A stretch of 64,000 nucleotides of DNA from PALSA-1296 sp038210275 (GTDB lineage: Bacteria; Bacteroidota; Ignavibacteria; Palsa-1295), in the NCBI GenBank assembly GCA_038210275.1, contig JBBQWV010000006.1:91920-155919 (forward strand), in the 5' to 3' direction. Positions 8,278 to 17,967 of the stretch are shown here, in pieces. Positions within the stretch are counted from its first letter, which is position 1. The number at the start of each line of letters is the position of its first letter. The position numbers were made by a program, and so were the translations under genes. The notes beneath the pieces are model-generated. The model was not told the origin of the DNA, did no database searches, and saw nothing but the letters and a program-made list of their open reading frames with translations.

Positions 8278-8616
8278 TCAATTCAACTGTGCATTGAGCT
8301 TTTCGACGAGCTTTTGCTTGCCGACAGCGCCGATGACCATATCAACCATCTTGCCGCCTTTGAAGATCATTAAAGTTGGGACTGAGCGGATTCCGAAATT
8401 CATCGAGATCTCCGGATTCTCATCCACATCAACTTTGCCGATCACAGCTCTTCCGGCGTATTCCGCTGCCATTTCCTCAATGATCGGAGCGATCATCCGG
8501 CACGGTCCGCACCAGCTTGCGGTAAAATCTACGAGCACGGGCTTATCACTCTTGATCACATCCTGGTCAAATGTTGCGTCCGTTAAGTGTAACGGTCCTG
8601 CTACTGTCGTTGTCAT
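8278..8616 (-). CDS. trxA: Thioredoxin
   Basis: The product has 112 residues, with the thioredoxin active site WCGPC inside VDFTASWCGPCRMIAP, the cis-proline region RSVPTLMIF and the typical C-terminal GAVGKQKLVEKLN helix. It reduces disulfides in cytosolic proteins, using thioredoxin reductase and NADPH. A purine-rich AAGGAAA ribosome-binding site lies upstream of the start. The gene stands alone between a strong terminator and a TGTCATTGCGAGG repeat. Confidence 0.96.
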   Translation of the reverse strand: MTTTVAGPLHLTDATFDQDVIKSDKPVLVDFTASWCGPCRMIAPIIEEMAAEYAGRAVIGKVDVDENPEISMNFGIRSVPTLMIFKGGKMVDMVIGAVGKQKLVEKLNAQLN

Positions 8617-8674
8617 ACGTATCGTTTCCTTTCTTAGTGTAAAAAATATTTAACATTCTATGTCAAGTCAATGA

Positions 8675-8789
8675 TGTCATTGCGAGGTGTCGCGAAGCGT
8701 AAGACGAAGCAATCTATGATCTTAAAATGTGTCTCACTATTTAAGTTTTTAGATTGCCACGTCGGGCTGAAGCCCGACTCGCAATGACA
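8675..8789. repeat. TGTCATTGCGAGG-family inverted repeat (copy 2)
   Basis: Two arms in opposite orientation, TGTCATTGCGAGGTGTCGCG at the left and CGACTCGCAATGACA at the right, each with an internal small hairpin (TCGCGAAGCG; GGGCTGAAGCCC). The arms are separated by a short core. The element fills the gap between dnaE and trxA. Confidence 0.85.
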
Positions 8790-8835
8790 TTGGAAAGAGG
8801 TTATCCTCATGCCAACATTGATACTGACATTTCAA

Positions 8836-11800
8836 TTAACTACAAAATAACAATCTGTTCTTGCCGAAGTGCGCTTCGAAATCAGCGATGAAGCTATCAT
8901 CGGCAGCGACGGAAAAACTTTCGGGAAGTTTGTACCTTCGTGACGACGTGCTTACTCCATTTTCAACAGCGACATACGTCGTGCAATTCCCGCGATGTTT
9001 TGTGCAGAGCGATTTTAATTCTTGCACAGTTTTTTCTATTTCGTCGCGGCTTTCAAGACGAAGGATCACTCCCTTCGCACTTTTTTTGCGGATACCGGTA
9101 ATTTCGGAAGCAGTTGTGACGACGATATTCGGCACATCATTCACTCCGCCTTTTCTCACCTTGCCTTGAATCGCGATCGGCTGTTCATCAACAACCAAAT
9201 TTTGGAATTCGCGGTAAGCATCGCTCCAAAACACACAGTCGATCTTTCCGGAAAAATCTTCAAGACTGACGATTGCAAATGCATTGCCGTTACGATCAAG
9301 TTTCCGAGTGATGCCGACTATAACTCCTATTACGAATACCACATCATTCTGTTTCATATCCGCAAGCTCGCTGATCTTATGCGATGCGAAACTGATGACG
9401 TCAACACGAAAGCGTTCGAGGGGATGACCGCTGACATAAAAACCAATTACCGCCTTCTCGCGAGAGAGCATTTCGCGTTCGCTCCAATCCATCGGCGCTG
9501 CTGTCAGCGGAGGCTCTTTGAGAGCTGCACTTGTGCCTTCCCCTCCGAAGAGATTATCCTGTCCCGCATCCGATTTCGAAGACATTGAGCCGTAAGCAAG
9601 TGCATGTTCAACATTTGCAAAAAGGTCAGCGCGGTACTGCCCCATCGTCATACCGTCAGGTTTTGTCGAATCGAATGCACCTGATTCGATCAAACCTTCG
9701 ACAGCGCGTTTATTCACTAATCTTGTATCAAGCCGTCCGGTAAAACTATAAAGCGAATTGAACGGACCATTCAGATCGCGGTCGCTCACGATTCCTTCAA
9801 CGGCTTTACCACCGACATTCTTAATTCCTGCAAGTCCAAAGCGAATACCTTCTTTTGTTGCAGTAAATTTCAGTTGGCTCGAATTTACATCGGGCGGTAG
9901 CGTAGGAATATCGAATTTTTTTGCTTCATCAATAAGCTGCACGATGTAATTCGTCGAGCCCATTTCATGCGTCATGTTCGCGGCAAGAAACTCAGCCGTG
10001 TAATTTGCTTTGAGATAGGCAGTCTGATAGGCGATAACGGAATACGCAAGGCTATGCGATTTATTAAATCCGTAACTGGCAAATTTTGCAAGCCGATCAA
10101 AGATATCACGAGCAATTTTTTCCGGAATCGTCTTCTCCATACAACCATCAATAAAGACGGCTTTCATGGCTTCCATCTTCGCCATATCTTTCTTTCCCAT
10201 TGCGCGGCGCATCTCATCAGCTTTTGCAAGCGAGAAGCCTGCCAGATCGCGAGCAATACGCATCACCTGTTCTTGCACTACGACAACTCCGTACGTTTCT
10301 TTCAGGATCGGTTCGAGCAGCGGATGCATATATTCAACTGCTTTACGTCCGTGCTTGCGTTCGATGAATTCCGGAATGAATTCCATTGGACCGGGACGGT
10401 AGAGCGCATTCATAGAAGAAAGATCTTCTATGTTCTCCGGCTTGAGTGCGCGCATATAATTCTGCATCGGCGGCGAATCGAACTGGAAGACAGCTATCGT
10501 ATCACCGCGTCCGAACAGCTCGTAGGTTTTTTTATCGTCGATAGGAATATCGTCGATATTAATTCTAATGCCGTGATTCTGCTCGATCAGATCGAGCGTT
10601 GTATCAATGATCGAAAGTGTACGCAACCCCAAGAAGTCCATCTTGAGCAAGCCCGCATCCTCCACGTCCTTCATCGTATATTGCGTGACGGCTTCTTCGA
10701 CGTTCGGCGCTTTATAAAGCGGCACGTAATTCGAAATATCACCCGGCGCAATCACAACACCTGCGGCGTGCTTCGAAGCAGAACGCGCAAAACCTTCAAG
10801 AATAAGGCAATGCTCAAGCATTTTCTTCACACGGTCATCATCCTTGAACTTCGCAAGGACTGCCTTCATTTCCGGAAGTTCGATCGCTTCTTTTAATGGA
10901 GTAACACGACCCATGACGACGGGAATACAATTGGTCAGTTCGCCAATAACATTGAGCGGCACACCGAGAACTCTGCCAACATCTTTTAAGACTGCACGGG
11001 CAGAGAGAGTGGAGAACGTGATGATCTGCGCAACAGATTCTTTCCCGTATTTCTCGCGAACATATTCAATAACTTTCTCACGCTTATCATCGGAGAAATC
11101 TATGTCTATATCGGGCATCGAAACGCGATCAGGATTCAGAAAGCGCTCGAAGAGCAGATTATACTTTATCGGATCAACATTCGTAATGCCAAGCGCATAC
11201 GCCACAAGCGAACCTGCAGCCGAACCACGACCGGGACCGACGCTCACTCCCTGACTTCTCGCAGCAGCAATAAAATCCTGCACGATAAGGAAGTAACCCG
11301 GATAGCCCATCTTCTTGATAACGCCAAGTTCAAAGTTAGCGCGCTCTTTGACTTCAGCATCGACCAACTTATAACGTTTATCAATTCCCTCCCACGTCAT
11401 CTTCTCAAGATAATCATCAAGAGTTTTTACGCCGGAGCCTTCGGGAATCGGAAAACTTGGAAGCTTCAGTTCTTTCGAAATTGTCAGGTTGCACTGCTCG
11501 GCAATCGCTAAAGTATTTTCAATGGCTCCGTCGAAATCTTTGAAGAGCTCCTTCATCTCCTTCGGAGTCCGGAAATAATATTCCGGCGTTCCGTATTTCA
11601 ACTTCGTGACATCAGGCGGCGAATCTTTATCGGCGTCCTTGATGTACATGAGCACGTTATGCGCAATAGCGTGTTCGGGCTTTGCATAGTGCACATCGTT
11701 AGTGCAGATCAACTTCAACCCCATCTCTTTAGCAAGTTTCGGCGCAAGAGCAAGGACTTTCTGCTCAATGGCAAGATGATGATTCTGAATTTCTACGTAG

Positions 11801-12333
11801 AAATCAGTATCAAAAATATCTTTATAAAGTCCGGCAATATGTTTGGCTTTATCATAATCTCCGGCGATAAGATACGGTGATATAACACCCCCTGCGCAGG
11901 CAGACATGGCGATAATTCCATCTCGATGCTCGCGGAGAAGTTCAAGATCAATGCGGGGTTTATAGTAGAAGCCTTCGGTATGACCTTTCGTGACAAGCTT
12001 CATCAGATTCTTATACCCCACTTCATTTTTAGCGAGAAGGATGAGATGGTGATAGACCTTACGTTTGCCACTTGGATCATTGATCGCCTCTCGGTCAGTG
12101 CGGTTGCCTTCTGAAACAATGTATATCTCGCAGCCGATGATGGGCTTGATACCCTCTGCCTTTGCCGTCTTATAAAAATCATAAGCACCGAACATCACTC
12201 CGTGATCGGTCAGGGCAACAGCAGACATATCGTTGCGCTTTGCTCCGGCAACCAGATCTTTTATGCTCTGCGCTCCATCGAGTAAAGAGAAATACGTATG
12301 ATTATGTAAGTGAATGAAATCGGATTGGGGCAT
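8836..12333 (-). CDS. dnaE: DNA polymerase III subunit alpha
   Basis: The 1165-residue product is the replicative polymerase catalytic subunit. The N-terminal PHP domain opens with FIHLHNHTYFSLLDGA. The polymerase core includes GPGRGSAAGSLVAY and the catalytic aspartates in MPDIDIDFSDDKR. Later come the thumb and fingers (FNKSHSLAYSVIAYQTAYLK), the helix-hairpin-helix region (FGLAGIKNVG) and a C-terminal OB fold (VVFVIGVIVGITRK). Length and order fit a DnaE1-type polymerase. The gene appears monocistronic. Long open frames antisense to it are shadows. Confidence 0.97.
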   Translation of the reverse strand: MPQSDFIHLHNHTYFSLLDGAQSIKDLVAGAKRNDMSAVALTDHGVMFGAYDFYKTAKAEGIKPIIGCEIYIVSEGNRTDREAINDPSGKRKVYHHLILLAKNEVGYKNLMKLVTKGHTEGFYYKPRIDLELLREHRDGIIAMSACAGGVISPYLIAGDYDKAKHIAGLYKDIFDTDFYVEIQNHHLAIEQKVLALAPKLAKEMGLKLICTNDVHYAKPEHAIAHNVLMYIKDADKDSPPDVTKLKYGTPEYYFRTPKEMKELFKDFDGAIENTLAIAEQCNLTISKELKLPSFPIPEGSGVKTLDDYLEKMTWEGIDKRYKLVDAEVKERANFELGVIKKMGYPGYFLIVQDFIAAARSQGVSVGPGRGSAAGSLVAYALGITNVDPIKYNLLFERFLNPDRVSMPDIDIDFSDDKREKVIEYVREKYGKESVAQIITFSTLSARAVLKDVGRVLGVPLNVIGELTNCIPVVMGRVTPLKEAIELPEMKAVLAKFKDDDRVKKMLEHCLILEGFARSASKHAAGVVIAPGDISNYVPLYKAPNVEEAVTQYTMKDVEDAGLLKMDFLGLRTLSIIDTTLDLIEQNHGIRINIDDIPIDDKKTYELFGRGDTIAVFQFDSPPMQNYMRALKPENIEDLSSMNALYRPGPMEFIPEFIERKHGRKAVEYMHPLLEPILKETYGVVVVQEQVMRIARDLAGFSLAKADEMRRAMGKKDMAKMEAMKAVFIDGCMEKTIPEKIARDIFDRLAKFASYGFNKSHSLAYSVIAYQTAYLKANYTAEFLAANMTHEMGSTNYIVQLIDEAKKFDIPTLPPDVNSSQLKFTATKEGIRFGLAGIKNVGGKAVEGIVSDRDLNGPFNSLYSFTGRLDTRLVNKRAVEGLIESGAFDSTKPDGMTMGQYRADLFANVEHALAYGSMSSKSDAGQDNLFGGEGTSAALKEPPLTAAPMDWSEREMLSREKAVIGFYVSGHPLERFRVDVISFASHKISELADMKQNDVVFVIGVIVGITRKLDRNGNAFAIVSLEDFSGKIDCVFWSDAYREFQNLVVDEQPIAIQGKVRKGGVNDVPNIVVTTASEITGIRKKSAKGVILRLESRDEIEKTVQELKSLCTKHRGNCTTYVAVENGVSTSSRRYKLPESFSVAADDSFIADFEAHFGKNRLLFCS

Positions 12334-12457
12334 GAGAAAATAGTACCCTGAAATATACTAATTTTCTAACACTCTAACGGAGGGAATTATCTGAATTATT
12401 ATCAACAAATCATCTGATGACTCTTCATTTCTGTCTTTTTTAGTTCTCTGTAGGCTC

Positions 12458-13348
12458 TCAACCATTCTTCAATTCCTTTTTTGCCTTCGCTAACATTGAT
12501 CTCTCTTCGTCAGAAAGACGGGGCATTTTAATATCCATTTCTTCAAGTGTTCGTACAATAATATTGCCTATCGCTGCTTGAGTGAACCACTTATGATCAG
12601 CAGGAATAATATACCACGGTGCTCGATGGGTTGACGTATTAGAGATCGCATCTTCATAAGCCTTCTGATATTCTTCCCAATGGTCACGCTCGGTAATATC
12701 ACCGTACGAGAATTTCCAGTTCTTGGAGGGTTTTTCAATACGTTCAAGGAAGCGTTTTCGCTGTTCATCTTTTGATAGATGCAGAAAAAATTTCAGGATC
12801 GTTGTTCCGTTTTCGATGATCGTCCGTTCAAACTCATTGATCTGCCTGTATCGCTCGTCCCAAAAATTCTTTGGTAGATCTTTCGGTGAGTAGATCCCCG
12901 GCAGTCTTTCAGCTTCTAAAAGCTCGGGATGAACTTTGCTGATCAGCACATTTTCATAGTGCGAACGGTTGAAGATCGCGATTCGCCCACGATCAGGCAA
13001 CGCAATCGTATGCCGCCAAAGATAATCATGTCCCAATTCCTGTTCCGATGGATGCTTGAAGGATGTGACCTCACAGCCTTGCGGATTTACTCCGCTCATG
13101 ACATGCTTGATCGCGCTATCTTTTCCGGCTCCATCCATCGCCTGAAAAATTATTAATAGACCGCGCCTGTTCTCGGCATAGAGTGAGGTTTGCAAATCCG
13201 CAAGTCTCTGCACATCCTCAACTAATTGTCTTTCAGCGTGTTTTTTTGATCTGTAATGATCGATAAAGCCTGGATCATATTTGCTAAGATTGATCTTTTT
13301 CCCTACGGGAGCTTTGAGGATGGGGAAATCATACAGTTTTTTTTTCAT
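12458..13348 (-). CDS. Polyphosphate kinase 2 family protein (polyphosphate:nucleotide phosphotransferase)
   Basis: This 296-residue P-loop kinase belongs to the PPK2 family. The Walker A is FQAMDGAGKDSAIKH, and the downstream IAIFNRSHYENVLISKVHPE motif is characteristic. The lid region contains FLERIEKPSKNWKFS and the Walker B-like region lies before it. PPK2 enzymes use polyphosphate to phosphorylate AMP, ADP or other nucleotides. A single PPK2 domain of this length with this N-terminus fits the class that can phosphorylate both mono- and diphosphates, but substrate class cannot be fixed by eye. The gene stands alone between dnaE and livF. Confidence 0.88.
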   Translation of the reverse strand: MKKKLYDFPILKAPVGKKINLSKYDPGFIDHYRSKKHAERQLVEDVQRLADLQTSLYAENRRGLLIIFQAMDGAGKDSAIKHVMSGVNPQGCEVTSFKHPSEQELGHDYLWRHTIALPDRGRIAIFNRSHYENVLISKVHPELLEAERLPGIYSPKDLPKNFWDERYRQINEFERTIIENGTTILKFFLHLSKDEQRKRFLERIEKPSKNWKFSYGDITERDHWEEYQKAYEDAISNTSTHRAPWYIIPADHKWFTQAAIGNIIVRTLEEMDIKMPRLSDEERSMLAKAKKELKNG

Positions 13349-13407
13349 ACATTATTGGTTGTATCCGAATATATATATGCTATACAATATAAAATACCAA
13401 ACGTATT

Positions 13408-14118
13408 TCAACCTGACCCCAAATACGCCTTTTTCACTTCCTCATTCTCTGCAAGATCTTTGGCTTCACCTTCAAGGACGATCTTGCCTGTTTCGATGAC
13501 GTAACCGCGATGAGCGATGCCGAGAGCCATGCGGGCATTTTGTTCAACAAGGAGGACAGTAACTCCGAGGTTTTTATTGATCTCCACGATCTTTTCGAAA
13601 ATCGTGCGGACGAGGATAGGGGCAATCCCAAGTGAAGGTTCATCAAGTAAAAGAAGACGCGGTTTGGACATCAGCGATCTGCCGATTGCAAGCATCTGCT
13701 GCTCACCGCCACTTAGGGTCCCGCCTGCTTGGGAGATGCGTTCTTTCAGGCGTGGAAAAATACTAAAGACGTATTCCAGATCACTGGCAATTCCTTCAGT
13801 ATCTTTGCGAAGATACGCTCCCATCTTCAAATTCTCATTGACGGAAAGATTTGCAAAGATCATTCTGCCTTCGGGGGATTGCGCAATTCCAAGTTTTACA
13901 ATATCATGCGCCGGACATGAGGTGATTTCTTCTCCGGAAATTTTAATGCTGCCGGATTTTGACTTAATAAGACCGCTGATGGTGCGCAAGAGCGTTGTCT
14001 TCCCTGCACCGTTTGCGCCAATTAGTGTGACGATAGATTTATCGGGCACAGAAAGCGAAACACCCTTGATCGCTTTGATCTGCCCGTAAGAAACATGAAG
14101 GTCTTGAATTTCTAACAC
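13408..14118 (-). CDS. livF: Branched-chain amino acid ABC transporter ATP-binding protein
   Basis: This 236-residue ABC ATPase has Walker A GANGAGKTTLLRTISG, the LivF-type signature LSGGEQQMLAIGRSLM and Walker B RLLLLDEPSLGIAP. LivF pairs with LivG on the inner membrane to energise uptake of leucine, isoleucine, valine or related substrates. LivG lies just upstream on the same strand. No permease or binding-protein gene is in the window, so those must be encoded elsewhere. Confidence 0.92.
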   Translation of the reverse strand: MLEIQDLHVSYGQIKAIKGVSLSVPDKSIVTLIGANGAGKTTLLRTISGLIKSKSGSIKISGEEITSCPAHDIVKLGIAQSPEGRMIFANLSVNENLKMGAYLRKDTEGIASDLEYVFSIFPRLKERISQAGGTLSGGEQQMLAIGRSLMSKPRLLLLDEPSLGIAPILVRTIFEKIVEINKNLGVTVLLVEQNARMALGIAHRGYVIETGKIVLEGEAKDLAENEEVKKAYLGSG

Positions 14119-14146
14119 TTCGTGAATTTATTATTTTTAAATCCTG

Positions 14147-14267
14147 TGTCATTGCGAGGAGGGCTTTAGCCCGACGAAGCAATCTCCTAATAGTTTGTAG
14201 CGACAAAGTATCTGCCACGACTGAGGGGGATTGCTTCGTTGTCGCTTCGCGACTCCTCGCAATGACA
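14147..14267. repeat. TGTCATTGCGAGG-family inverted repeat (copy 3)
   Basis: The left arm TGTCATTGCGAGGAGGGC has hairpin tip GGGCTTTAGCCC; the right arm ends CTCCTCGCAATGACA with tip TCGCTTCGCGA. The core contains TTTGTAGCGAC followed by AGTATCTGCC, and it resembles the core of the copy at 52811. The element separates livG from livF. Confidence 0.85.
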
Positions 14268-14275
14268 CATCTTTA

Positions 14276-15043
14276 TTATTCCTCTACTCCTAAATATGCT
14301 TCGATCACTTTTGGATTTGTACGAATCTCATGCGGCGAGCCTTCTGCTATTTTAACACCGTAATCAAGAACAAGAATTCGTTCGCAAACTCCCATCACCA
14401 AACTCATATCGTGTTCGATCAGCAAGATGGCAATATTAAATTCATCCCGAATTTGCTTGATGAGTTTCATCAGATTGTGCTTTTCCGTCGGATTCATCCC
14501 GGCAGCCGGTTCATCAAGAAGCAAAAGTTTCGGCTGGGTTGCAAGAGCACGGATAATCTCTAAGCGGCGCTGGTCCCCATAAGGTAAACTCGTTGCAAGT
14601 TCATCACGCAGTTCACGGAGATTAAAGAATTCAAGAAATTCATCAATCTTCTTGCTTACTTCTTTTTCTTCTCGGTAGAAACCACCCAGTCTCATCAGCG
14701 ATCCGGTTAAACGATTCTTCGAACGCGGCGCGAATGATACTCTGATATTATCAAAAACGGACAGCCCCTTGAAAAGTCGAATATTCTGGAAAGTTCTCGA
14801 TATGCCGCATCTCGTAATTTCATTGGGCTTTAAACCGCGAATACTTTTTCCTTGAAAAAGTACATCGCCAACAGTTGGGGAATATACTCCAGTGATAACA
14901 TTGAATACCGTCGTCTTCCCAGCGCCGTTCGGACCGATGAGTCCGATAAGATCGTGCGGCTCAATTGTTGCACATAGATCTCCGACGGCAGTTAGTCCGC
15001 CGAAACGCATCGTCACATCTTTAATTTGTAATCCCATCGTCAT
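14276..15043 (-). CDS. livG: Branched-chain amino acid ABC transporter ATP-binding protein
   Basis: This 255-residue ABC ATPase has Walker A GPNGAGKTTVFNVITG. Its LivG-specific stretch is ISRTFQNIRLFKGLSVFDNI, and the ABC signature is degenerate (LPYGDQRRLEIIRALAT), as is normal for LivG. Walker B is LLLLDEPAAGMNP. It works with LivF in high-affinity branched-chain amino acid uptake. Its start overlaps the gcvT stop by 4 bases (ATGA), so it is translationally coupled to the glycine-cleavage gene, an unusual pairing. Confidence 0.92.
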   Translation of the reverse strand: MTMGLQIKDVTMRFGGLTAVGDLCATIEPHDLIGLIGPNGAGKTTVFNVITGVYSPTVGDVLFQGKSIRGLKPNEITRCGISRTFQNIRLFKGLSVFDNIRVSFAPRSKNRLTGSLMRLGGFYREEKEVSKKIDEFLEFFNLRELRDELATSLPYGDQRRLEIIRALATQPKLLLLDEPAAGMNPTEKHNLMKLIKQIRDEFNIAILLIEHDMSLVMGVCERILVLDYGVKIAEGSPHEIRTNPKVIEAYLGVEE

Positions 15044-16155
15044 GAAACGTGTGGTGAAACAAATGGCGGTTTTACGATCTTTGCGATAACTTGCTTACCC
15101 GGACGTGTCTCAATCGTGACTTCTGTTCCTTCTTTCGCAAGTTCTGTCGGTACATATCCAAGTCCGATTGCCTTCCCTGTCATTGGTGAGATATTACCGC
15201 TCGTCACCTCACCGATCTTTTTTCCATCAGCATCAATAATAGGGTGCCCACGACGCGCGATCGCGCCTTTTTCATCAATAATAAATCCTGAAAGTTTTCT
15301 GGATAGTCCTTTTTCTTTTTGAGCTTTCAGCGCGTCTATAGCAATACACGGCGTTACCTTATTTAATTTAGTTATCCACCCAAGTCCTGCTTCAAGTGGA
15401 TTTGTGGATTCGTCAATGTCATTTCCATACAAGCAGTATCCCATTTCCAAACGAAGCGTATCACGTGCGCCAAGCCCGATAGCCTCAATTCCAAATTCTT
15501 TCCCTGCTTCGAAGATCGCATCCCAGACTTTTGATGATGTTACCGAATCACTCGTAAAATAGATCTCAACGCCTGTCTCGCCTGTATAACCTGTTTTTGA
15601 AATAATCATATCGACACCTGCAAGCTTCCCTGAGACGAAATGGTAGTATGGAATCTCACTGAGTTTTACATCCGTTAATTTCTGCATCGTCTCTAACGAC
15701 TTTGCTCCTTGAATTGCAAGCAGTGACGTTGCATCGGAATCATTGCGAAGTGTGACATTAAAATTCTTTGCCTGCTCAGAAAAATGCTTCCAATCATTAG
15801 GCATTGTGCCTGCATTGACAACTGCCATATAATGATTATCTGCAAGCATATATATAAGCAAGTCGTCTATAATTCCGCCTGATGACAACGGCATCGCACT
15901 GTATTGTGCTTTGCCGGGAGCAAGAGCGGATACATCATTCACAGTGATATACTGCAAAAAAGCAAGGGCATCGGGACCGCTAACATCGAACTCTCCCATG
16001 TGCGATACATCAAAAACTCCGACGCCTCCTTGTCGGACGACTTTATGTTCGGCAATAATTCCTTTCGGATATTGTACCGGCATTTCATATCCGCCAAATT
16101 CTACGATCTTTCCGCCAAGGGCAATATGCTTATCAAAAAACGCTGTTCGCTTCAC
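15040..16155 (-). CDS. gcvT: Glycine cleavage system aminomethyltransferase (T protein)
   Basis: The 371-residue product is GcvT, which moves the aminomethyl carbon of glycine from the H protein to tetrahydrofolate and releases ammonia. The N-terminus KRTAFFDKHIALGGKIVEFG, the GVFDVSHMGEFDVSG motif with the folate-site region, YTGETGVEIYF and the C-terminal EVTSGNISPMTGKAIGLGY are all diagnostic. Other gcv genes are not in the window. It is the first gene of a probable gcvT-livG-livF transcript. Confidence 0.96.
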   Translation of the reverse strand: MKRTAFFDKHIALGGKIVEFGGYEMPVQYPKGIIAEHKVVRQGGVGVFDVSHMGEFDVSGPDALAFLQYITVNDVSALAPGKAQYSAMPLSSGGIIDDLLIYMLADNHYMAVVNAGTMPNDWKHFSEQAKNFNVTLRNDSDATSLLAIQGAKSLETMQKLTDVKLSEIPYYHFVSGKLAGVDMIISKTGYTGETGVEIYFTSDSVTSSKVWDAIFEAGKEFGIEAIGLGARDTLRLEMGYCLYGNDIDESTNPLEAGLGWITKLNKVTPCIAIDALKAQKEKGLSRKLSGFIIDEKGAIARRGHPIIDADGKKIGEVTSGNISPMTGKAIGLGYVPTELAKEGTEVTIETRPGKQVIAKIVKPPFVSPHVS

Positions 16156-16330
16156 TTAATAGTTATTTATTACAAAGTTTAATATGCGAAAATACGGAAG
16201 ATTATGACCCGGGGTGTTCGGTTCGGAGTTTAGACGGGATTTATGGTGACACTGTTTTGTTATCTGATTGAAGATTCATCTCCCCAGTTGAAAAATAAAA
16301 CTACAATTAAACTTCCCTAAGTTTGTTGTA

Positions 16331-17122
16331 TTGTTATCTTTAAATCAAAACAACTTGCAACCCGTACGATATATCGGAAGGAAGACATATAACTTTTTAA
16401 GCGAGTTCGGGGACATTTCCCGCTTGCTTGCAAAGACATTTTCGTTCATACCCCGACTCAAAAAGGACAGAGTGCTCCTTTTTAATCAGATGGCATCTAT
16501 CGGTACGAACTCGCTGCCGCTTGTTGTCATCATCGGTTTTTTTACGGGAATGGTCAGCGCCTGGCAGGCAGCAAGTCAGTTCAAAGGCTTGATTTCACTG
16601 AGTTTGCTTGGCTCGGCGGTGAGTCGTGCGATCTTCATGGAATTAGGACCGGTTCTCACTGCAATTATTATTGCCGGACGAGTTGGCGCATCTATTGCCG
16701 CTGAACTTGGTACTATGAAAGTTACCGAGCAGATCGATGCTCTCGAAAGCCTCGGAATTAGCCCGGTCCGATACCTTTCAACCCCTCGCGTACTTGCCGG
16801 GACAATAATGCTTCCTATCCTAACGATCTTTGCTAATCTCATTGCGCTCTTCGGCGCTTTTGTAGTCGCAAATTTTTTCCTCGGCATTAGCGATAAAATA
16901 TTTTTCGATAGTGTCAAACGTTTTTTTCATCTCAAGGATATTTTCGGCGGTTTATTCAAGACGCTTTTCTTTGGCGGCGTTACTGCTCTTATCGGAGTCC
17001 ACGTAGGGCTTCGCACATCAGGCGGAGCCGAAGGGGTAGGCAAATCTTGCGTTCGTGCATTCGTACTCTCGGCTTCGATGGTACTTATCCTTGATTATAT
17101 TCTCTGGACGATCATTTTCTAA
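16331..17122 (+). CDS. mlaE: MlaE-type ABC transporter permease (lipid asymmetry)
   Basis: The 263-residue protein with five or six membrane segments matches the MlaE/DUF140 family, with the motifs FTGMVSAWQAASQF, ELGPVLTAIIIAGRVGASIAAELGTM and EQIDALESLGISPVRYL. MlaE with MlaF forms the inner-membrane part of a phospholipid transporter that serves the outer membrane. The frame opens with TTG at 16331 and the first in-frame ATG is too far inside, so TTG is the most likely start. A TAAGTTTG element ends only 5 bases upstream, which would give an almost leaderless transcript. mlaF follows after 6 bases. Confidence 0.92.
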   Translation: MLSLNQNNLQPVRYIGRKTYNFLSEFGDISRLLAKTFSFIPRLKKDRVLLFNQMASIGTNSLPLVVIIGFFTGMVSAWQAASQFKGLISLSLLGSAVSRAIFMELGPVLTAIIIAGRVGASIAAELGTMKVTEQIDALESLGISPVRYLSTPRVLAGTIMLPILTIFANLIALFGAFVVANFFLGISDKIFFDSVKRFFHLKDIFGGLFKTLFFGGVTALIGVHVGLRTSGGAEGVGKSCVRAFVLSASMVLILDYILWTIIF

Positions 17123-17128
17123 CGCATT

Positions 17129-17860
17129 GTGATAGAGATAAAAAACTTAAAAAAATCTTTTGGAGAGCAGGAAGTTCTTCGCGGAATCAACATCACCATC
17201 CATGATGGCGAGACTGTTGCGATCATCGGCGAATCCGGCTGCGGAAAAAGTGTTTTGCTCAAACATATCATCGGATTACTTCAGCCTGATTCCGGCACGG
17301 TCACTGTGGACGGCATTCATATTTCTGAAGCGAAAGAAGAACAGCTTTATTCACTACGAAGAAGGATCGGCTTTCTCTTTCAGAGCGCTGCGCTATTTGA
17401 TTCGATGACCGTCTATGAAAATGTCGTACTGGGTCTTTGGGAAGGCGGAGAACGCGATACCGCGAAGCTACGTCTCGTAGCGACGGAAAAGCTCGCACTC
17501 GTCGGACTGCGCGGTATCTTAGACAGCAAGCCTGCTGCATTATCCGGCGGAATGAGGAAGCGAGTGGGCTTAGCCAGAGCGTTGGCAATGCAGCCCCAGT
17601 ATATGTTCTACGATGAGCCAACGACAGGGCTTGATCCTGTCACCAGCGATCAGATTGACGATCTTATCCTTAGTCTCTCTCATCGCCTATCTACCACAAA
17701 TCTTATCATCACGCACGATCTATTTACCGTCAGGCGCATTGCGAAAAGGGTTATCTACTTAGATAAAGGTTTAGTGTATTTTGACGGCACTCCGGAGCAA
17801 CTTGACCAAACTACTGATCCTCAAACTTTGAAATTTATTGAGAGATTTCAGGTGAAATAA
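17129..17860 (+). CDS. mlaF: MlaF-type ABC transporter ATP-binding protein
   Basis: This 243-residue ABC ATPase starts at GTG. It has Walker A GESGCGKSVLLKHIIG, the MlaF-type signature LSGGMRKRVGLARAL and Walker B YMFYDEPTTGLDPV. It powers the MlaE permease directly upstream. The substrate-binding MCE protein MlaD, usually the third gene, is absent; a bidirectional terminator follows instead, so MlaD must lie elsewhere. Confidence 0.93.
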   Translation: MIEIKNLKKSFGEQEVLRGINITIHDGETVAIIGESGCGKSVLLKHIIGLLQPDSGTVTVDGIHISEAKEEQLYSLRRRIGFLFQSAALFDSMTVYENVVLGLWEGGERDTAKLRLVATEKLALVGLRGILDSKPAALSGGMRKRVGLARALAMQPQYMFYDEPTTGLDPVTSDQIDDLILSLSHRLSTTNLIITHDLFTVRRIAKRVIYLDKGLVYFDGTPEQLDQTTDPQTLKFIERFQVK

Positions 17861-17914
17861 CTTCCCTTCGTTCCGCTTTACGAGCTCACAGTGACACCCA
17901 CTATATTTTTATTC

Positions 17915-17949
17915 AAAAAAAAACGCGCTCAACAGGAGCGCGTTTTTTT
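17915..17949. terminator. Bidirectional terminator between mlaF and the convergent envelope operon
   Basis: A stem AAACGCGCTC / GAGCGCGTTT with an AACAG loop, with A-run on the left and T-run on the right. It can stop transcription from both directions and lies between two convergent genes. Confidence 0.88.
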
Positions 17950-17967
17950 ATTTAATATGTTTTCAAC

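Noticed and set aside
9967..10896. A 309-codon frame antisense to dnaE
   Set aside because: It is a shadow of the strongly conserved dnaE gene; the sense frame explains the sequence.
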